Notes: generated by a model not told the origin, from the sequence alone. 64,000 nucleotides of DNA from Pseudomonas sp. PSE14 (GCF_029203285.1 NZ_CP115669.1:1550001-1614000), one strand, 5' to 3'; counted from the stretch's first letter, positions 1 to 8,687 are shown. Numbers and translations: made by a program.

Positions 1-2
1 TG

Positions 3-983
3 CCCTGGGCAGAGGAAGAGTACGGCGGAACCGCTCTGAAGGATTTCCGCTACGAACAGATCATGTGTGAGGAACTGGCCGCCATCAACGAGCCGGGCTT
101 CATGATCCCGCTGCACTCGGCGCTCTGCGGCCCCTACATCGCCGAGTATGGCAATGCCGAGCAAAAGGCCCGCTGGCTGCCGGGGATCATCCGTGGCGAG
201 AGCATCCTGGCGGTGGCGATGACCGAACCGTCCGCCGGCTCGGACCTCGCCGGCATGCGCACCACGGCGGTGGACAAGGGCGATCACTACGTCCTGAACG
301 GCTCGAAGGTGTTCATCTCCAACGGCCTGCTGGCTGACCTGGTGATTGTCGCGGCGAAGACCGACCCTTCGAACAAGCACGCCATGGGCCTGTTCGTGGT
401 GGAGCGCGGCATGGAGGGCTTCGAGCGCGGGCGCAACCTGAAGAAACTGGGCATGAAGAGCCAGGACACCGCCGAACTGTTCTTCAACAACGTGAAGGTG
501 CCGAAGGAAAATCTGCTGGGCGACGCCAAGGGCGGCTTCTTCTACCTGATGAACATGCTCGCCCAGGAGCGCCTGACCAACGCCTGTGGTGCGGTGGCCG
601 GCGCCGAGGCGGCGCTGAACGCGACCATCGATTACGTAAAGGAGCGCAAGGCCTTCGACCGCCCGGTGGCGCACTTCCAGAACACCCGCTTCAAGCTCGC
701 CGAGATGCGCACGCAGATCGACGTGGCGCAGGTCTTCACCGACCGCTGCGTGATGGACCACAACCAGAAGAAGCTCACCCCGGAAGTGGCCGCCGAGGCC
801 AAGCTGTTCACCACCGAGTTGCTGTGCAAGGTGGTCGACGAGGGCGTGCAACTGCATGGCGGCTGGGGTTACATGTGGGAGTACCCGATCTGCAAGATGT
901 ACGCGAACGCGCGCATCCAGCGCATCTTCGCCGGCACCTCCGAGATCATGAAGGAGATCATCAGCCGCGGCATGAAGCTCTGA
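3..983 (+). CDS. Acyl-CoA dehydrogenase, long-chain type (5' end outside window)
   Basis: FAD-dependent acyl-CoA dehydrogenase. The frame is open to the left edge of the window (it reads PWAEEEYGG before the first in-frame Met at 63), so the N-terminal helical domain is partly missing. Visible motifs are the FAD/substrate signature AMTEPSAGSDL and the C-terminal IFAGTSEIMKEII. Short-chain enzymes carry their catalytic Glu as YEGTS; here that position is Ala. The LAEMRT segment instead matches the place where the long-chain/isovaleryl group keeps its base, so I infer a long-chain or branched substrate. The CoA-transferase gene 43 bp downstream suggests one catabolic unit. The exact substrate is unknown. 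Confidence 0.9.
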   Translation, partial: PWAEEEYGGTALKDFRYEQIMCEELAAINEPGFMIPLHSALCGPYIAEYGNAEQKARWLPGIIRGESILAVAMTEPSAGSDLAGMRTTAVDKGDHYVLNGSKVFISNGLLADLVIVAAKTDPSNKHAMGLFVVERGMEGFERGRNLKKLGMKSQDTAELFFNNVKVPKENLLGDAKGGFFYLMNMLAQERLTNACGAVAGAEAALNATIDYVKERKAFDRPVAHFQNTRFKLAEMRTQIDVAQVFTDRCVMDHNQKKLTPEVAAEAKLFTTELLCKVVDEGVQLHGGWGYMWEYPICKMYANARIQRIFAGTSEIMKEIISRGMKL

Positions 984-1026
984 GGCGCGGCGTCAAAGTA
1001 TTCACGATAGCGTTACAGGAGTGCCC

Positions 1027-2208
1027 ATGAACGGCCCGCTCGCCTCCCTGAAGATTCTCGATTTCTCCACCTTGCTGCCGGGGCCGTTCGCCTCGCTGCT
1101 GCTGGCGGACATGGGCGCCGAGGTGCTGCGTGTGGAATCGCCCACGCGCATGGACCTGGTGCGCGTACTGCCGCCGCACGTGGACGGCACCTCCGCCAGC
1201 CACGCCTACCTCAATCGCAACAAACGTTCCATCGCGCTGGACCTCAAGCAGCCGCAGGCGGTGGAGGTGGTGAAGCAACTGGTGCGGGAATACGACATCG
1301 TGCTGGAGCAGTTCCGTCCCGGCGTGATGGACAAGCTCGGCGTCGGCTACGAGGCGCTCAAGTCGATCAATCCGAAGCTGATCTACGTGTCGATCACCGG
1401 CTATGGCCAGACCGGTCCGTTCCGCGACCGCGCCGGTCACGACATCAACTATCTGGCCCTGGCCGGCATCGCCAGCTACACCGGCCGCCGCGACATCGGC
1501 CCGCTGCCGCTGGGCGTGCAGTTGGCCGACATTGGCGGCGGATCGCTGCATGGCGTGATGGGGCTGCTGGCGGCGGTCATTCATCGGCAGCAGACGGGGG
1601 AGGGACAACTGGTCGACGTGAGCATGACCGACTGCGCGTTCAGCCTGCACGGCATGGCGGGTGCAGGGTACCTCGCCGCTGGAGTCGAGCCGGAGATGGA
1701 AGCCCTCGCGCTCAACGGCGGCAGCTTCTACGACTACTACCGTACCCGCGACGGTCGCTGGTTCTCGGTGGGCAGCCTGGAGCCGCAGTTCATGCAGCAG
1801 TTCTGTGCTGCCATCGGCCGACCGGAACTGGCCGCGCGCGGGCTCTCGTCCAAACCGGAAGACCAGCAGGCGCTCAAGCGCGAGATCGCCATCGAGTTCG
1901 AGAAGCACGATTTCCACGAGTGGCAGGAACGTTTCGCCGCGCTGGATGCTTGCGTCGAGCCGATGCTGTCGCTGTCCGAGGCGGTGGAGCATCCGCAGCT
2001 TCGCGAGCGGGGCGTAGTGACACAAGTACCCAATGGCAAGGGCGGTGTGCAGGAGCAGATCGCCTGCCCGATCCGTTTCTCCGCCGGCCTGCCCGAGCCT
2101 CGCCATATTGGCGCGGCACTGGGCGCACATACCGGCGAGGTGCTGGCGGAACTGGGCTATTCGGCAGAGCAGGTCGAGGCACTGAAGACGGCGAAGGCCA
2201 TCGCCTGA
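1027..2208 (+). CDS. CaiB/BaiF family (class III) CoA-transferase
   Basis: About 393 residues, the normal length for family III CoA-transferases, which move CoA between acyl-CoA and a free acid through an aspartyl-CoA intermediate. The N-terminus (GPLASLKILDFSTLLPGPFA), the segment DMGAEVLRVESP and the YLNRNKRSIALDLK block are typical of the family. A GTG lies six bases upstream, but the AGGAG at 1017-1021 overlaps that GTG, so the ATG at 1027 with a five-base spacer is preferred. It follows the acyl-CoA dehydrogenase on the same strand and probably activates or recycles the acid whose CoA ester that enzyme oxidises. Confidence 0.9.
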   Translation: MNGPLASLKILDFSTLLPGPFASLLLADMGAEVLRVESPTRMDLVRVLPPHVDGTSASHAYLNRNKRSIALDLKQPQAVEVVKQLVREYDIVLEQFRPGVMDKLGVGYEALKSINPKLIYVSITGYGQTGPFRDRAGHDINYLALAGIASYTGRRDIGPLPLGVQLADIGGGSLHGVMGLLAAVIHRQQTGEGQLVDVSMTDCAFSLHGMAGAGYLAAGVEPEMEALALNGGSFYDYYRTRDGRWFSVGSLEPQFMQQFCAAIGRPELAARGLSSKPEDQQALKREIAIEFEKHDFHEWQERFAALDACVEPMLSLSEAVEHPQLRERGVVTQVPNGKGGVQEQIACPIRFSAGLPEPRHIGAALGAHTGEVLAELGYSAEQVEALKTAKAIA

Positions 2209-2214
2209 GCCGCA

Positions 2215-2712
2215 TCACTCGCGGCGGGTTTCGCCGGTGAACACCAGCGTCGCGCGGCAACGCCGGCAGTAATAGCGGCGGCCCTGGGCGACCAGGTTAT
2301 GGCGCTGGGCGGAGAAGGGGAATTCGTTGCCCTCGCCGCAGTGGCAGCGATACAGGTAGCGGGTGGCGCGGCGGCGCTTGATTTCGTAGGTGTGGCAGCG
2401 GTCCGGCGGCAGGCCGTAGATGCCGCGCATGATCAGCTGCCACTCCTCGCCATGCGGGCGAATGCGCGGGCCGAACATCTGATGGGCGATCAGGTGGGCC
2501 ACTTCGTGGGCCACGGTCTGCTGCAGGAAATGATCGCGGTTTTCCCGATACAGCTGCGGGTTGAAGCGCAGCAGGTTCTCATCGAGGTGGGCGACGCCGG
2601 CCTTCTGGCCGCGCAGCCGGAAGCTCACTTCCGGGCGGGGAAAGCGCCGCTGGAAGAAGGCTTCGGCCTGCTGGTAGCAGGCTTCGACGCGAGCGTTGAG
2701 CTGTTCAGGCAT
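2215..2712 (-). CDS. sprT: SprT family zinc metalloprotein
   Basis: A 165-residue SprT-like protein with the metallopeptidase motif HEVAH at residues 69-73, and a C-terminal zinc-ribbon-like set of cysteines (C123, C125, C149, C152). SprT-type domains occur in the eukaryotic DNA-protein crosslink protease Spartan; the role of the bacterial protein is poorly defined. The frame is open further upstream, but family length and the start MPEQLNARVE support the ATG at 2712. It converges with the CoA-transferase, leaving six bases between the two stop codons. Confidence 0.88.
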   Translation of the reverse strand: MPEQLNARVEACYQQAEAFFQRRFPRPEVSFRLRGQKAGVAHLDENLLRFNPQLYRENRDHFLQQTVAHEVAHLIAHQMFGPRIRPHGEEWQLIMRGIYGLPPDRCHTYEIKRRRATRYLYRCHCGEGNEFPFSAQRHNLVAQGRRYYCRRCRATLVFTGETRRE

Positions 2713-2832
2713 ACAGTGGTTCTCCGACGGGGGCAGATTATGCCGCAGTCGAAGCGCCGGTGGAGGATTTCTCGCGGCCGCTCGTCCGGGGTGCAGGTTC
2801 AGGCAAGTCAGGCGAGTTTCAGGCAAGCGCGC

Positions 2833-2861
2833 AAAAGAAAACCGGGCCGCTGGGGCCCGGT
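2833..2861 (-). terminator. Rho-independent terminator after the Yip1 gene
   Basis: The inverted repeat ACCGGGC/GCCCGGT (2841-2861) is followed on the minus strand by a T-rich run (TTTTCTTTTG). It lies about 20 bp beyond the stop of the Yip1 gene. Confidence 0.75.
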
Positions 2862-2882
2862 CGTTCATTTTGTTGGTCAGGG

Positions 2883-3479
2883 TCAGGTGTATTCCGGCCC
2901 GACACCGCTGCCCCAGAGGATCACCGACAGGGCGATCATCGCCACCAGCACCACCAGTCCCACCGCCAGCACGGAGCTGGAGAACAGGAAACCTTCATCC
3001 TTGGGAATGTTCATGAAGGTCGGGATGCCGACATAGAGCAGGTAGACGGTGTAGCAGATCGCGGCTGTGCCGATGATCATGCCCAGCCACAGGTGCGGGT
3101 ACAGCGCCGCCAGGCCACCGATGAACAGCGGGGTAGCGGTGTACGCGGCAAATACCACGCATTGGGTCATCGATGGTGCTGCGTCATAGGTGCGTGCCAT
3201 CCAGTGGATGAAGGCACCCATCACGGCGACGCCGGCGAGCATGGCGATATAGGTCATGATGGTCAGCTGCATCGCACTGGCGGCTGTCAGCTTGACCGGT
3301 CCTGCATTGCCCAATACCCAGCCGACCTGCGTGGTGCCGATGTAGGCGGAAATGACCGGGATGGCAGCGAGGATCAGGACGTGGGTCAGGTACATGTGGC
3401 TGATGGATTCTTCCTCGCCACGGATTTCCTGCCATTCCTGATCGGGATGGGTGAAGAGCCCCCACACATGATGGATCAT
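2883..3479 (-). CDS. Yip1 domain integral membrane protein
   Basis: 198 residues with a short polar N-terminus (MIHHVWGLFTHPDQEW) and about five hydrophobic segments (near residues 30-50, 66-90, 105-125, 130-152 and 168-190). The HVWGLFTHPDQEWQEIR opening and the membrane layout match bacterial Yip1/YIPF-domain proteins, which are abundant in Pseudomonas but of unknown function. It is transcribed alone. The 160 bp upstream (3480-3639) hold no other gene. Confidence 0.8.
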   Translation of the reverse strand: MIHHVWGLFTHPDQEWQEIRGEEESISHMYLTHVLILAAIPVISAYIGTTQVGWVLGNAGPVKLTAASAMQLTIMTYIAMLAGVAVMGAFIHWMARTYDAAPSMTQCVVFAAYTATPLFIGGLAALYPHLWLGMIIGTAAICYTVYLLYVGIPTFMNIPKDEGFLFSSSVLAVGLVVLVAMIALSVILWGSGVGPEYT

Positions 3480-3639
3480 GTCAGCATTCTCCTCTTCTTA
3501 TAGAAGGTCGCCCCCCAGCGAAGCGCCGGAGACGCGTAGCCAGCGTCATCCGGTGCTCGGCCGACCTATGCGACCTTAAGTCGCAGTATAGGGAGGGCTG
3601 AAGGCCTCGTCGTCCGTGGGTTTAGAGCAAATGGAAGTT

Positions 3640-4236
3640 TCACGGGCGGCTGTAATAGCGCTCCAGAATTTCCATCGCCTTGTTGATCGACTGCAGCCGC
3701 GTGGTGCTACCGCCGCGATCCGGATGGTGCTGGCTGACCAGCTGACGGTAGCGCAGCTTGATCAGCGCATAGTCCACCGGGCCGTCCTCCAGCTCGAAAA
3801 GGGCCAGGGCGGCGGCCTTTTCCTCGTTGCCCTGCATGCGTGTCCAGAAGCTTTCCAGCAGCTTCTCCACGTCGCGCTCGGTGGTTTCTTTCAGATGTTT
3901 CTCGTCGAGATAGTAGTCGCGCAGGGCATCCTGCTCGCCGAGCGCCTGCGCGCCACTCATATAAGGAGAGAGGCGAATCTGCAGCGGGCCGATTTCCAGG
4001 TGCGCGGCGTTCTCCGCCCAGAGCCGGTCGCGCAGCCGGTAAAGCGCGTTGAACACCAGGAAGTGGGTGCGGAACAGCACCAGCTTGTCGATCAGCGGCA
4101 GGTTGGGCACGTGGGTGGAGTGCCGAGCTTTCAGCTGCTGGATCAGCTGGAATTCGGAGAGTCCTTCAGGTGCTTCCCGCAGTAGCTGCAGGAGCTGGTC
4201 CGTCAGGTCGAGGGAAGGGTCGAGGTCGGGCGTCAT
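3640..4236 (-). CDS. J-domain (DnaJ-related) protein
   Basis: 198 residues. The C-terminal third is a J domain with the HPD motif at residues 171-173 in the context QHHPDRGG; the N-terminal part (LLREAPEGLSEFQLIQQLK) matches the DnaJ-related N-terminal domain of these stand-alone proteins. J proteins stimulate the ATPase of an Hsp70 partner through HPD. No zinc fingers or Gly/Phe region are present, so this is a class C co-chaperone rather than DnaJ itself. It is divergent from ttcA; the 101-bp gap between them must hold both promoters. Confidence 0.85.
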   Translation of the reverse strand: MTPDLDPSLDLTDQLLQLLREAPEGLSEFQLIQQLKARHSTHVPNLPLIDKLVLFRTHFLVFNALYRLRDRLWAENAAHLEIGPLQIRLSPYMSGAQALGEQDALRDYYLDEKHLKETTERDVEKLLESFWTRMQGNEEKAAALALFELEDGPVDYALIKLRYRQLVSQHHPDRGGSTTRLQSINKAMEILERYYSRP

Positions 4237-4337
4237 GTTGTCAGATTAGCAGTGGCCCGATAGAGGGGCTGGGGTACGCGTCGCTTTGCGCGTAAAATGA
4301 CCGGCTTTTCGTCTTGCCCTTCGGATTCCAGAGCACC

Positions 4338-5165
4338 ATGGCCAGCACCCTTTCGGTCAACCAGAACAAACTGCAGAAACGCCTGCGCCGCCAGGTTGGC
4401 GAAGCGGTCACCGACTTCAACATGATCGAGGACGGCGACAAGGTCATGGTCTGCCTGTCCGGCGGCAAGGACAGCTACACCCTGCTGGACATCCTGCTGT
4501 ACCTGCAGAAGGTGGCGCCGATCCAGTTCGAGATCGTCGCGGTGAACATGGACCAGAAGCAGCCCGGCTTCCCCGAGCACGTGCTGCCGGCCTATCTGGA
4601 GTCCATCGGCGTGCAGTACCACATCATCGAGAAGGACACCTACTCGGTGGTGAAGGAGAAGATCCCGGAGGGCAAGACCACCTGCTCGCTGTGCTCGCGC
4701 CTGCGCCGTGGCACCCTCTACACCTACGCCGACGAGATCGGCGCGACCAAGATGGCCCTGGGTCACCACCGCGACGACATCCTGGAAACCTTCTTCCTTA
4801 ATATGTTCTACGGCGGCACCCTCAAGGCCATGCCGCCCAAGCTGCTCTCCGACGATGGCCGCAACGTGGTGATCCGCCCGCTGGCGTACTGCAACGAGAA
4901 GGACATCGAGGCCTACTCGGTGCTCAAAGAATTCCCAATCATCCCGTGCAACCTCTGCGGCTCGCAGGAAAACCTGCAGCGCCAGGTGGTCAAGGAAATG
5001 CTACTGGACTGGGAGCGCAAGTCGCCGGGCCGTACCGAGATCATGTTCCGCGCGCTGCAGAATGTGGTGCCGTCGCAACTGGCCGACCGCAACCTGTTCG
5101 ACTTCAACAGCCTGCGCATCGACGAGACCGCCACCCCGCGCTTCCTCGATGTAATGAACCTGTAA
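4338..5165 (+). CDS. ttcA: tRNA 2-thiocytidine(32) synthetase TtcA
   Basis: 275 residues. TtcA thiolates C32 of certain tRNAs using ATP and an iron-sulfur cluster. The PP-loop SGGKDS is at residues 41-46, and the two CxxC pairs expected of TtcA are C116/C119 ([11 protein letters not shown]) and C204/C207 (PCNLCGSQ). The ATG at 4338 ([14 protein letters not shown]) gives the normal family length, although the frame is open eight codons upstream. A glycosylase-like gene follows after 20 bp. Confidence 0.95.
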   Translation: MASTLSVNQNKLQKRLRRQVGEAVTDFNMIEDGDKVMVCLSGGKDSYTLLDILLYLQKVAPIQFEIVAVNMDQKQPGFPEHVLPAYLESIGVQYHIIEKDTYSVVKEKIPEGKTTCSLCSRLRRGTLYTYADEIGATKMALGHHRDDILETFFLNMFYGGTLKAMPPKLLSDDGRNVVIRPLAYCNEKDIEAYSVLKEFPIIPCNLCGSQENLQRQVVKEMLLDWERKSPGRTEIMFRALQNVVPSQLADRNLFDFNSLRIDETATPRFLDVMNL

Positions 5166-5185
5166 GACCTCCGCAAGGACGCCCG

Positions 5186-5857
5186 ATGCGCAATTACCAG
5201 TGGCTGTACGAGTATTGTCTGAACCGCTTCGGCTCGGTTGAGGCGCTGGAAGCCCGGATGCCGCAGCCCAGGACGCCGGCGGAGCTGGCGGCGGTGAGCG
5301 ATGACCGTTACCTGTCGCTGATCAGCCTGCGCATTTTCCGCGCGGGCCTCAAGCACAGCCTGGTGGACGCCAAGTGGCCGGCCTTCGAGGAAGTCTTCTT
5401 CGGCTTCGACCCGGAGAAGGTCGTGCTGATGGGCGGCGAGCGCCTGGAAAACCTGATGCAGGACGCCCGGCTGATCCGCCACCTGGGCAAGCTCAAGAGC
5501 GTGCCGCGCAACGCGCAGATGGTCCTCGACATCGCACGCGCATACGGCAGCTTCGGCAAGCTGCTGGCGGACTGGCCGTCGAACGACATCGTTGGCCTGT
5601 GGAAACTGCTGGCCAAGCGCGGCAACCAGTTGGGTGGCATGTCCGCACCGCGCCTGCTGCGCATGGCAGGCAAGGACACCTTTGTCCTCAGTGACGATGT
5701 GGTCGCCGCACTCAAGGCCCAGGAAATCGTCGACAAGACGCCCACCAGCCAGAAAGACCTGGCGCTGGTGCAGGCCGCTTTCAACCAGTGGCAGGAACAA
5801 AGCGCTCGTCCGCTGTGCCATATCTCGATGATGCTGTCGTACACGGTCAACCACTGA
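5186..5857 (+). CDS. DNA-3-methyladenine glycosylase I (Tag) family protein
   Basis: 223 residues. The segment FDPEKVV, then LMQDARLIRHLGKLKSV, matches the helix-hairpin-helix core of Tag-type 3-methyladenine glycosylases (compare VERLVQDAGIIRHRGKI in E. coli Tag). The N-terminal Cys/His and C-terminal His/Cys that bind zinc in E. coli Tag are not evident, so activity on 3-methyladenine should not be assumed. AAGGA at 5175-5179 serves the ATG at 5186. It sits 20 bp after ttcA and 28 bp before the sirtuin gene, so the three are probably cotranscribed. Confidence 0.75.
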   Translation: MRNYQWLYEYCLNRFGSVEALEARMPQPRTPAELAAVSDDRYLSLISLRIFRAGLKHSLVDAKWPAFEEVFFGFDPEKVVLMGGERLENLMQDARLIRHLGKLKSVPRNAQMVLDIARAYGSFGKLLADWPSNDIVGLWKLLAKRGNQLGGMSAPRLLRMAGKDTFVLSDDVVAALKAQEIVDKTPTSQKDLALVQAAFNQWQEQSARPLCHISMMLSYTVNH

Positions 5858-5885
5858 CGCGCGGCCTGGCCGCGGAGGAGGGCGC

Positions 5886-6650
5886 ATGGATTCGGCCATC
5901 GAACGCACCGGCGCGGCACTGGCTCGCGCCGAACGCATCCTGGTGATCACTGGCGCCGGCGTCTCCGCCGACTCCGGCATGCCCACCTATCGCGGCCTGG
6001 GTGGCCTCTATAACGGTCGCACCGAGGAAGGGCTCCCCATCGAGGCGGCGCTTTCCGGGCCCATGCTGCGCGACAACCCGGCGCTGTGCTGGAAGTACCT
6101 GGCTGAGCTGGGCAAGGCGTGTCTCAACGCACGGCCCAACGCCGGCCACGAAGCCATCGCCGAGCTGCAGCGATATAAGCCTGAGTGCTGGGTGCTGACG
6201 CAGAACATCGATGGCTTCCATCGCCGTGCGGGCTCGCCGGTGGAGCGTCTGATCGAGATCCATGGCGAACTGGCGCCACTCTACTGTCAGTCCTGTGGCC
6301 AGGAAGACGCAGGGTTGGCTGAGCGTCTGGAGGAGCCGCTGCCGCCGAAATGCACGCGTTGCGGCGGCGTGTTGCGCCCGCCAGTGGTGCTGTTCGAGGA
6401 GATGTTGCCGGAGGCGGCGATCGACACGCTCTATGCGCAGTTGCGCAAGGGATTCGACGCCGTATTGCTGGTGGGAACGACCGCGAGCTTCCCCTACATC
6501 ATCGAGCCGGTGATGCGGACGCGGGCCGCCGGAGGCTTCACGGCCGAGGTCAATCCGGGGCTGACCGATCTGAGTTCGGTGGTCGAAGAAAGAATGGTGG
6601 GTCGAGCCTTAGACATTATGCCGCGCCTGCTAAGTCACATTCCGCGATAA
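5886..6650 (+). CDS. Sir2 family NAD-dependent protein deacylase
   Basis: 254 residues. Sirtuins remove acyl groups from lysines using NAD+. Visible motifs are the NAD-binding GAGVSADSG (23-31), QNID (106-109), the catalytic His126 in EIHGE, and the zinc-binding C134/C137 and C156/C159. The ATG at 5886 follows GGAGGAGGG with good spacing. It is the last gene of the ttcA run. Substrates are not predictable from the sequence. Confidence 0.93.
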   Translation: MDSAIERTGAALARAERILVITGAGVSADSGMPTYRGLGGLYNGRTEEGLPIEAALSGPMLRDNPALCWKYLAELGKACLNARPNAGHEAIAELQRYKPECWVLTQNIDGFHRRAGSPVERLIEIHGELAPLYCQSCGQEDAGLAERLEEPLPPKCTRCGGVLRPPVVLFEEMLPEAAIDTLYAQLRKGFDAVLLVGTTASFPYIIEPVMRTRAAGGFTAEVNPGLTDLSSVVEERMVGRALDIMPRLLSHIPR

Positions 6651-6672
6651 AAAACTTGCATTACCCTCATTG

Positions 6673-6692
6673 AGCGGGCAAATTAGCCCGCT
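6673..6692 (+). terminator. Hairpin after the sirtuin gene, possible weak terminator
   Basis: AGCGGGC, a six-base loop AAATTA, then GCCCGCT form a 7-bp perfect stem 22 bp after the sirtuin stop. The tail ATTAAATGG is not strongly T-rich, so termination may be inefficient. Confidence 0.4.
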
Positions 6693-6725
6693 ATTAAATG
6701 GAACTAATGAGACACGGTCGTGCCC

Positions 6726-7349
6726 ATGCTTAAACGCTTCGCACCCCTCGTGCCCATGAGTTTCGTTCTGTTGCTGGCAGCTTGTGCCAGCCATTCGCCG
6801 GAATCGCAGCAAAGCCAGGTAGCCGTAACGCCGACCAGCCGCGCCGCTTTTCTTCAGATTGACCAGAATAAGGTCACGATGGCGGATGAGTCGCAGGACG
6901 AGGGGGCCAAAAACTATAACGGCAGTTCGACCTCGCACGTATCCGACATCCTGGATCGCGCGTTCTCGCTGATCGGTACTCCGTACCGCTTCGGTGGGAA
7001 ATCGGAACGAACTGGTTTCGATTGCAGCGGCTTCGTGGGCTATCTGTTCCGCGAAGAAGCAGGCATCAACCTGCCGCGCTCCACGCGCGAGTTGATCACC
7101 ATGGACGTCCCGCTGGTCTCGAAAGAAGACCTGCAACCGGGCGACCTGATCTTCTTCAACAATCGTGGTCGCGGTCGGGTGAGCCATGCCGGCATCTATA
7201 TCGGTGACGGTCAGTTCATCCACTCCGCCAGCCGCCGTGGCGGTGGTGTGCGGGTGGACAGCCTGGACGAGAGCTACTGGCGCCTGAGCTACATGGAAGC
7301 CAAGCGCGTACTCGAGCCGGGTTACCAGCCCAAGACGGTAACGCGCTAA
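6726..7349 (+). CDS. NlpC/P60 family lipoprotein (copy 1 of a tandem pair)
   Basis: 207 residues. A lipoprotein signal peptide ends in LLAAC (C20), and a C-terminal NlpC/P60 cysteine-peptidase domain carries C100 (FDCSG), H154 (VSHAG) and H166 (FIHSA), the expected catalytic triad. Such enzymes cleave peptidoglycan peptides (gamma-D-glutamyl-meso-diaminopimelate or related bonds). A GTG at 6720 is an alternative start; neither has a strong ribosome site. A paralogue follows 81 bp downstream; the two share the catalytic region but differ in their linkers. Confidence 0.88.
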   Translation: MLKRFAPLVPMSFVLLLAACASHSPESQQSQVAVTPTSRAAFLQIDQNKVTMADESQDEGAKNYNGSSTSHVSDILDRAFSLIGTPYRFGGKSERTGFDCSGFVGYLFREEAGINLPRSTRELITMDVPLVSKEDLQPGDLIFFNNRGRGRVSHAGIYIGDGQFIHSASRRGGGVRVDSLDESYWRLSYMEAKRVLEPGYQPKTVTR

Positions 7350-7370
7350 ACTTAAAGTTTTACTTTAAGT
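7350..7370. promoter_or_regulatory. AT-rich perfect inverted repeat between NlpC/P60 genes
   Basis: ACTTAAAG (7350-7357), a five-base spacer, then CTTTAAGT (7363-7370). It begins at the last base of the upstream stop codon. It could be an operator or a weak hairpin; the surrounding DNA is otherwise GC-rich. Confidence 0.45.
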
Positions 7371-7398
7371 ATTGCGTTCAAGCCACTGTCGGTGCAAA

Positions 7399-7430
7399 GT
7401 GATGGCATTCCTTAGCAGGGATGCCATCAC
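7399..7430 (+). promoter_or_regulatory. Leader hairpin ending at the start codon of the second NlpC/P60 gene
   Basis: GTGATGGCAT (7399-7408) and ATGCCATCAC (7421-7430) are perfectly complementary, with a 12-base loop that contains AGCAGGG, the only Shine-Dalgarno-like sequence available. The ATG at 7431 follows the stem directly. The folded RNA would put the ribosome site in the loop and the start codon at the stem base, which suggests translational control. Confidence 0.5.
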
Positions 7431-7961
7431 ATGCTCGCTCCACAGCGCGTCATTCTCTTCGCTCTTCTCGCCTCCCTGGCCGCCTGCGCCAGTCGCACTC
7501 CGCCGTCGCCTCCGCCCGTGGTGAACGCGCCTTCGCTCCCTGCCTACAATTCGCAAGCTGCCGATGATGTCCTGATCCGTGCCATTGGCCTGGTTGGCAC
7601 GCCGTATCGCTGGGGTGGCAACACGCCCGATGGCGGTTTCGATTGCAGCGGCCTGATCGGCTACGTCTACCGCGATGCCACCGGTCTGCAACTGCCGCGC
7701 TCCACCCGCGAGATGATTACCCTGCGCGCGCCCAGCATCGGTCGCGAATCGCTGCAGAGTGGCGATCTGGTGTTCTTCGCTACCAGCGGTGGACGTGGCG
7801 TGAGTCATGCGGGTATCTATGTCGGAGAAGGGCGCTTCGTTCATGCGCCCAGAACGGGCGGGACCGTACGCCTGGACAGCCTCGACAGCGCCTATTGGCA
7901 GAAAGCCTTCCTGGAAGCCAAGCGCGTCCTCGCCGTGCAGAGTCTCGCTCTCCATCCCTGA
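7431..7961 (+). CDS. NlpC/P60 family lipoprotein (copy 2 of a tandem pair)
   Basis: 176 residues. A signal peptide with lipobox SLAAC (C19) and a short Pro-rich linker precede an NlpC/P60 domain with C72 (FDCSG), H126 (VSHAG) and H138 (FVHAP). It resembles the upstream paralogue through GTPYR, LPRSTRE and VSHAGIY, but has a shorter linker. The likely role is periplasmic or outer-membrane-anchored peptidoglycan hydrolysis. Its start lies directly after a perfect 10-bp stem. Confidence 0.9.
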   Translation: MLAPQRVILFALLASLAACASRTPPSPPPVVNAPSLPAYNSQAADDVLIRAIGLVGTPYRWGGNTPDGGFDCSGLIGYVYRDATGLQLPRSTREMITLRAPSIGRESLQSGDLVFFATSGGRGVSHAGIYVGEGRFVHAPRTGGTVRLDSLDSAYWQKAFLEAKRVLAVQSLALHP

Positions 7962-7979
7962 TCGTTTGCGGGAAGGGTC

Positions 7980-8642
7980 ATGACTACACGCACGCTGAAC
8001 CTGGACGACGCCCTTTACCAGTACCTGCTCGATGTCTCCCTGCGAGACTCGCCCATCAAGGCTCGTCTGCGCGAGGTGACTGCTGCGCTGCCGATGTCGC
8101 GCTGGCAGGTCGCCCCGGAGCAGGGGCAATTCCTCGCCTTGCTGGTGAAACTGATCGGCGCCCGACGCATTCTCGAAGTGGGTACCTTCACCGGCTATAG
8201 CGCGCTGTGCATGGCCGAAGTGCTTCCCGCCGACGGGCATCTCCTGTGCTGCGATCTGCCTGGTGACTACAACGAGATCGCGCGCACCCACTGGCGGGAG
8301 GCGGGCGTCGACAGCCGCATCGAGCTACGCCTGGGGCCGGCGCTGTCCACGCTGGAGAGCCTGATGGCCGGCGGCGAGGAGGGGCGCTTCGACCTGGTCT
8401 TCATCGATGCCGACAAGGCGCGTTATCCCACCTACTTCGAATACGCCCTCAATCTGCTGCGTAGTGGCGGGCTGGTGGTCTTCGACAATGTGCTGTGGAG
8501 TGGCAGGGTGCTGGAACTGGAGCCCGAGAGCGACGACACACGGGCCATTCAGCAGCTCAATCGGGCGTTGAAGGAGGACGTCCGGATTGATTACTCGTTG
8601 GTGCCGATCGGTGACGGCATGAGTCTTTGCCGCAAGCGGTAA
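7980..8642 (+). CDS. SAM-dependent O-methyltransferase (CCoAOMT family)
   Basis: 220 residues. The SAM-binding motif ILEVGTFTGYSAL lies near residues 64-76; the acidic FIDADKARYPTYF and the VVFDNVLWSGRV segment match the caffeoyl-CoA O-methyltransferase/catechol methyltransferase family (class I, metal-dependent). GGGAAGGG at 7970-7977 supports the ATG at 7980. It follows the NlpC/P60 gene by 18 bp and may be cotranscribed. The substrate is unknown. Confidence 0.88.
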   Translation: MTTRTLNLDDALYQYLLDVSLRDSPIKARLREVTAALPMSRWQVAPEQGQFLALLVKLIGARRILEVGTFTGYSALCMAEVLPADGHLLCCDLPGDYNEIARTHWREAGVDSRIELRLGPALSTLESLMAGGEEGRFDLVFIDADKARYPTYFEYALNLLRSGGLVVFDNVLWSGRVLELEPESDDTRAIQQLNRALKEDVRIDYSLVPIGDGMSLCRKR

Positions 8643-8687
8643 GTGCGAGCAATACGCCCCGCAAATGCAGGGCGGGCACGATCAGCG

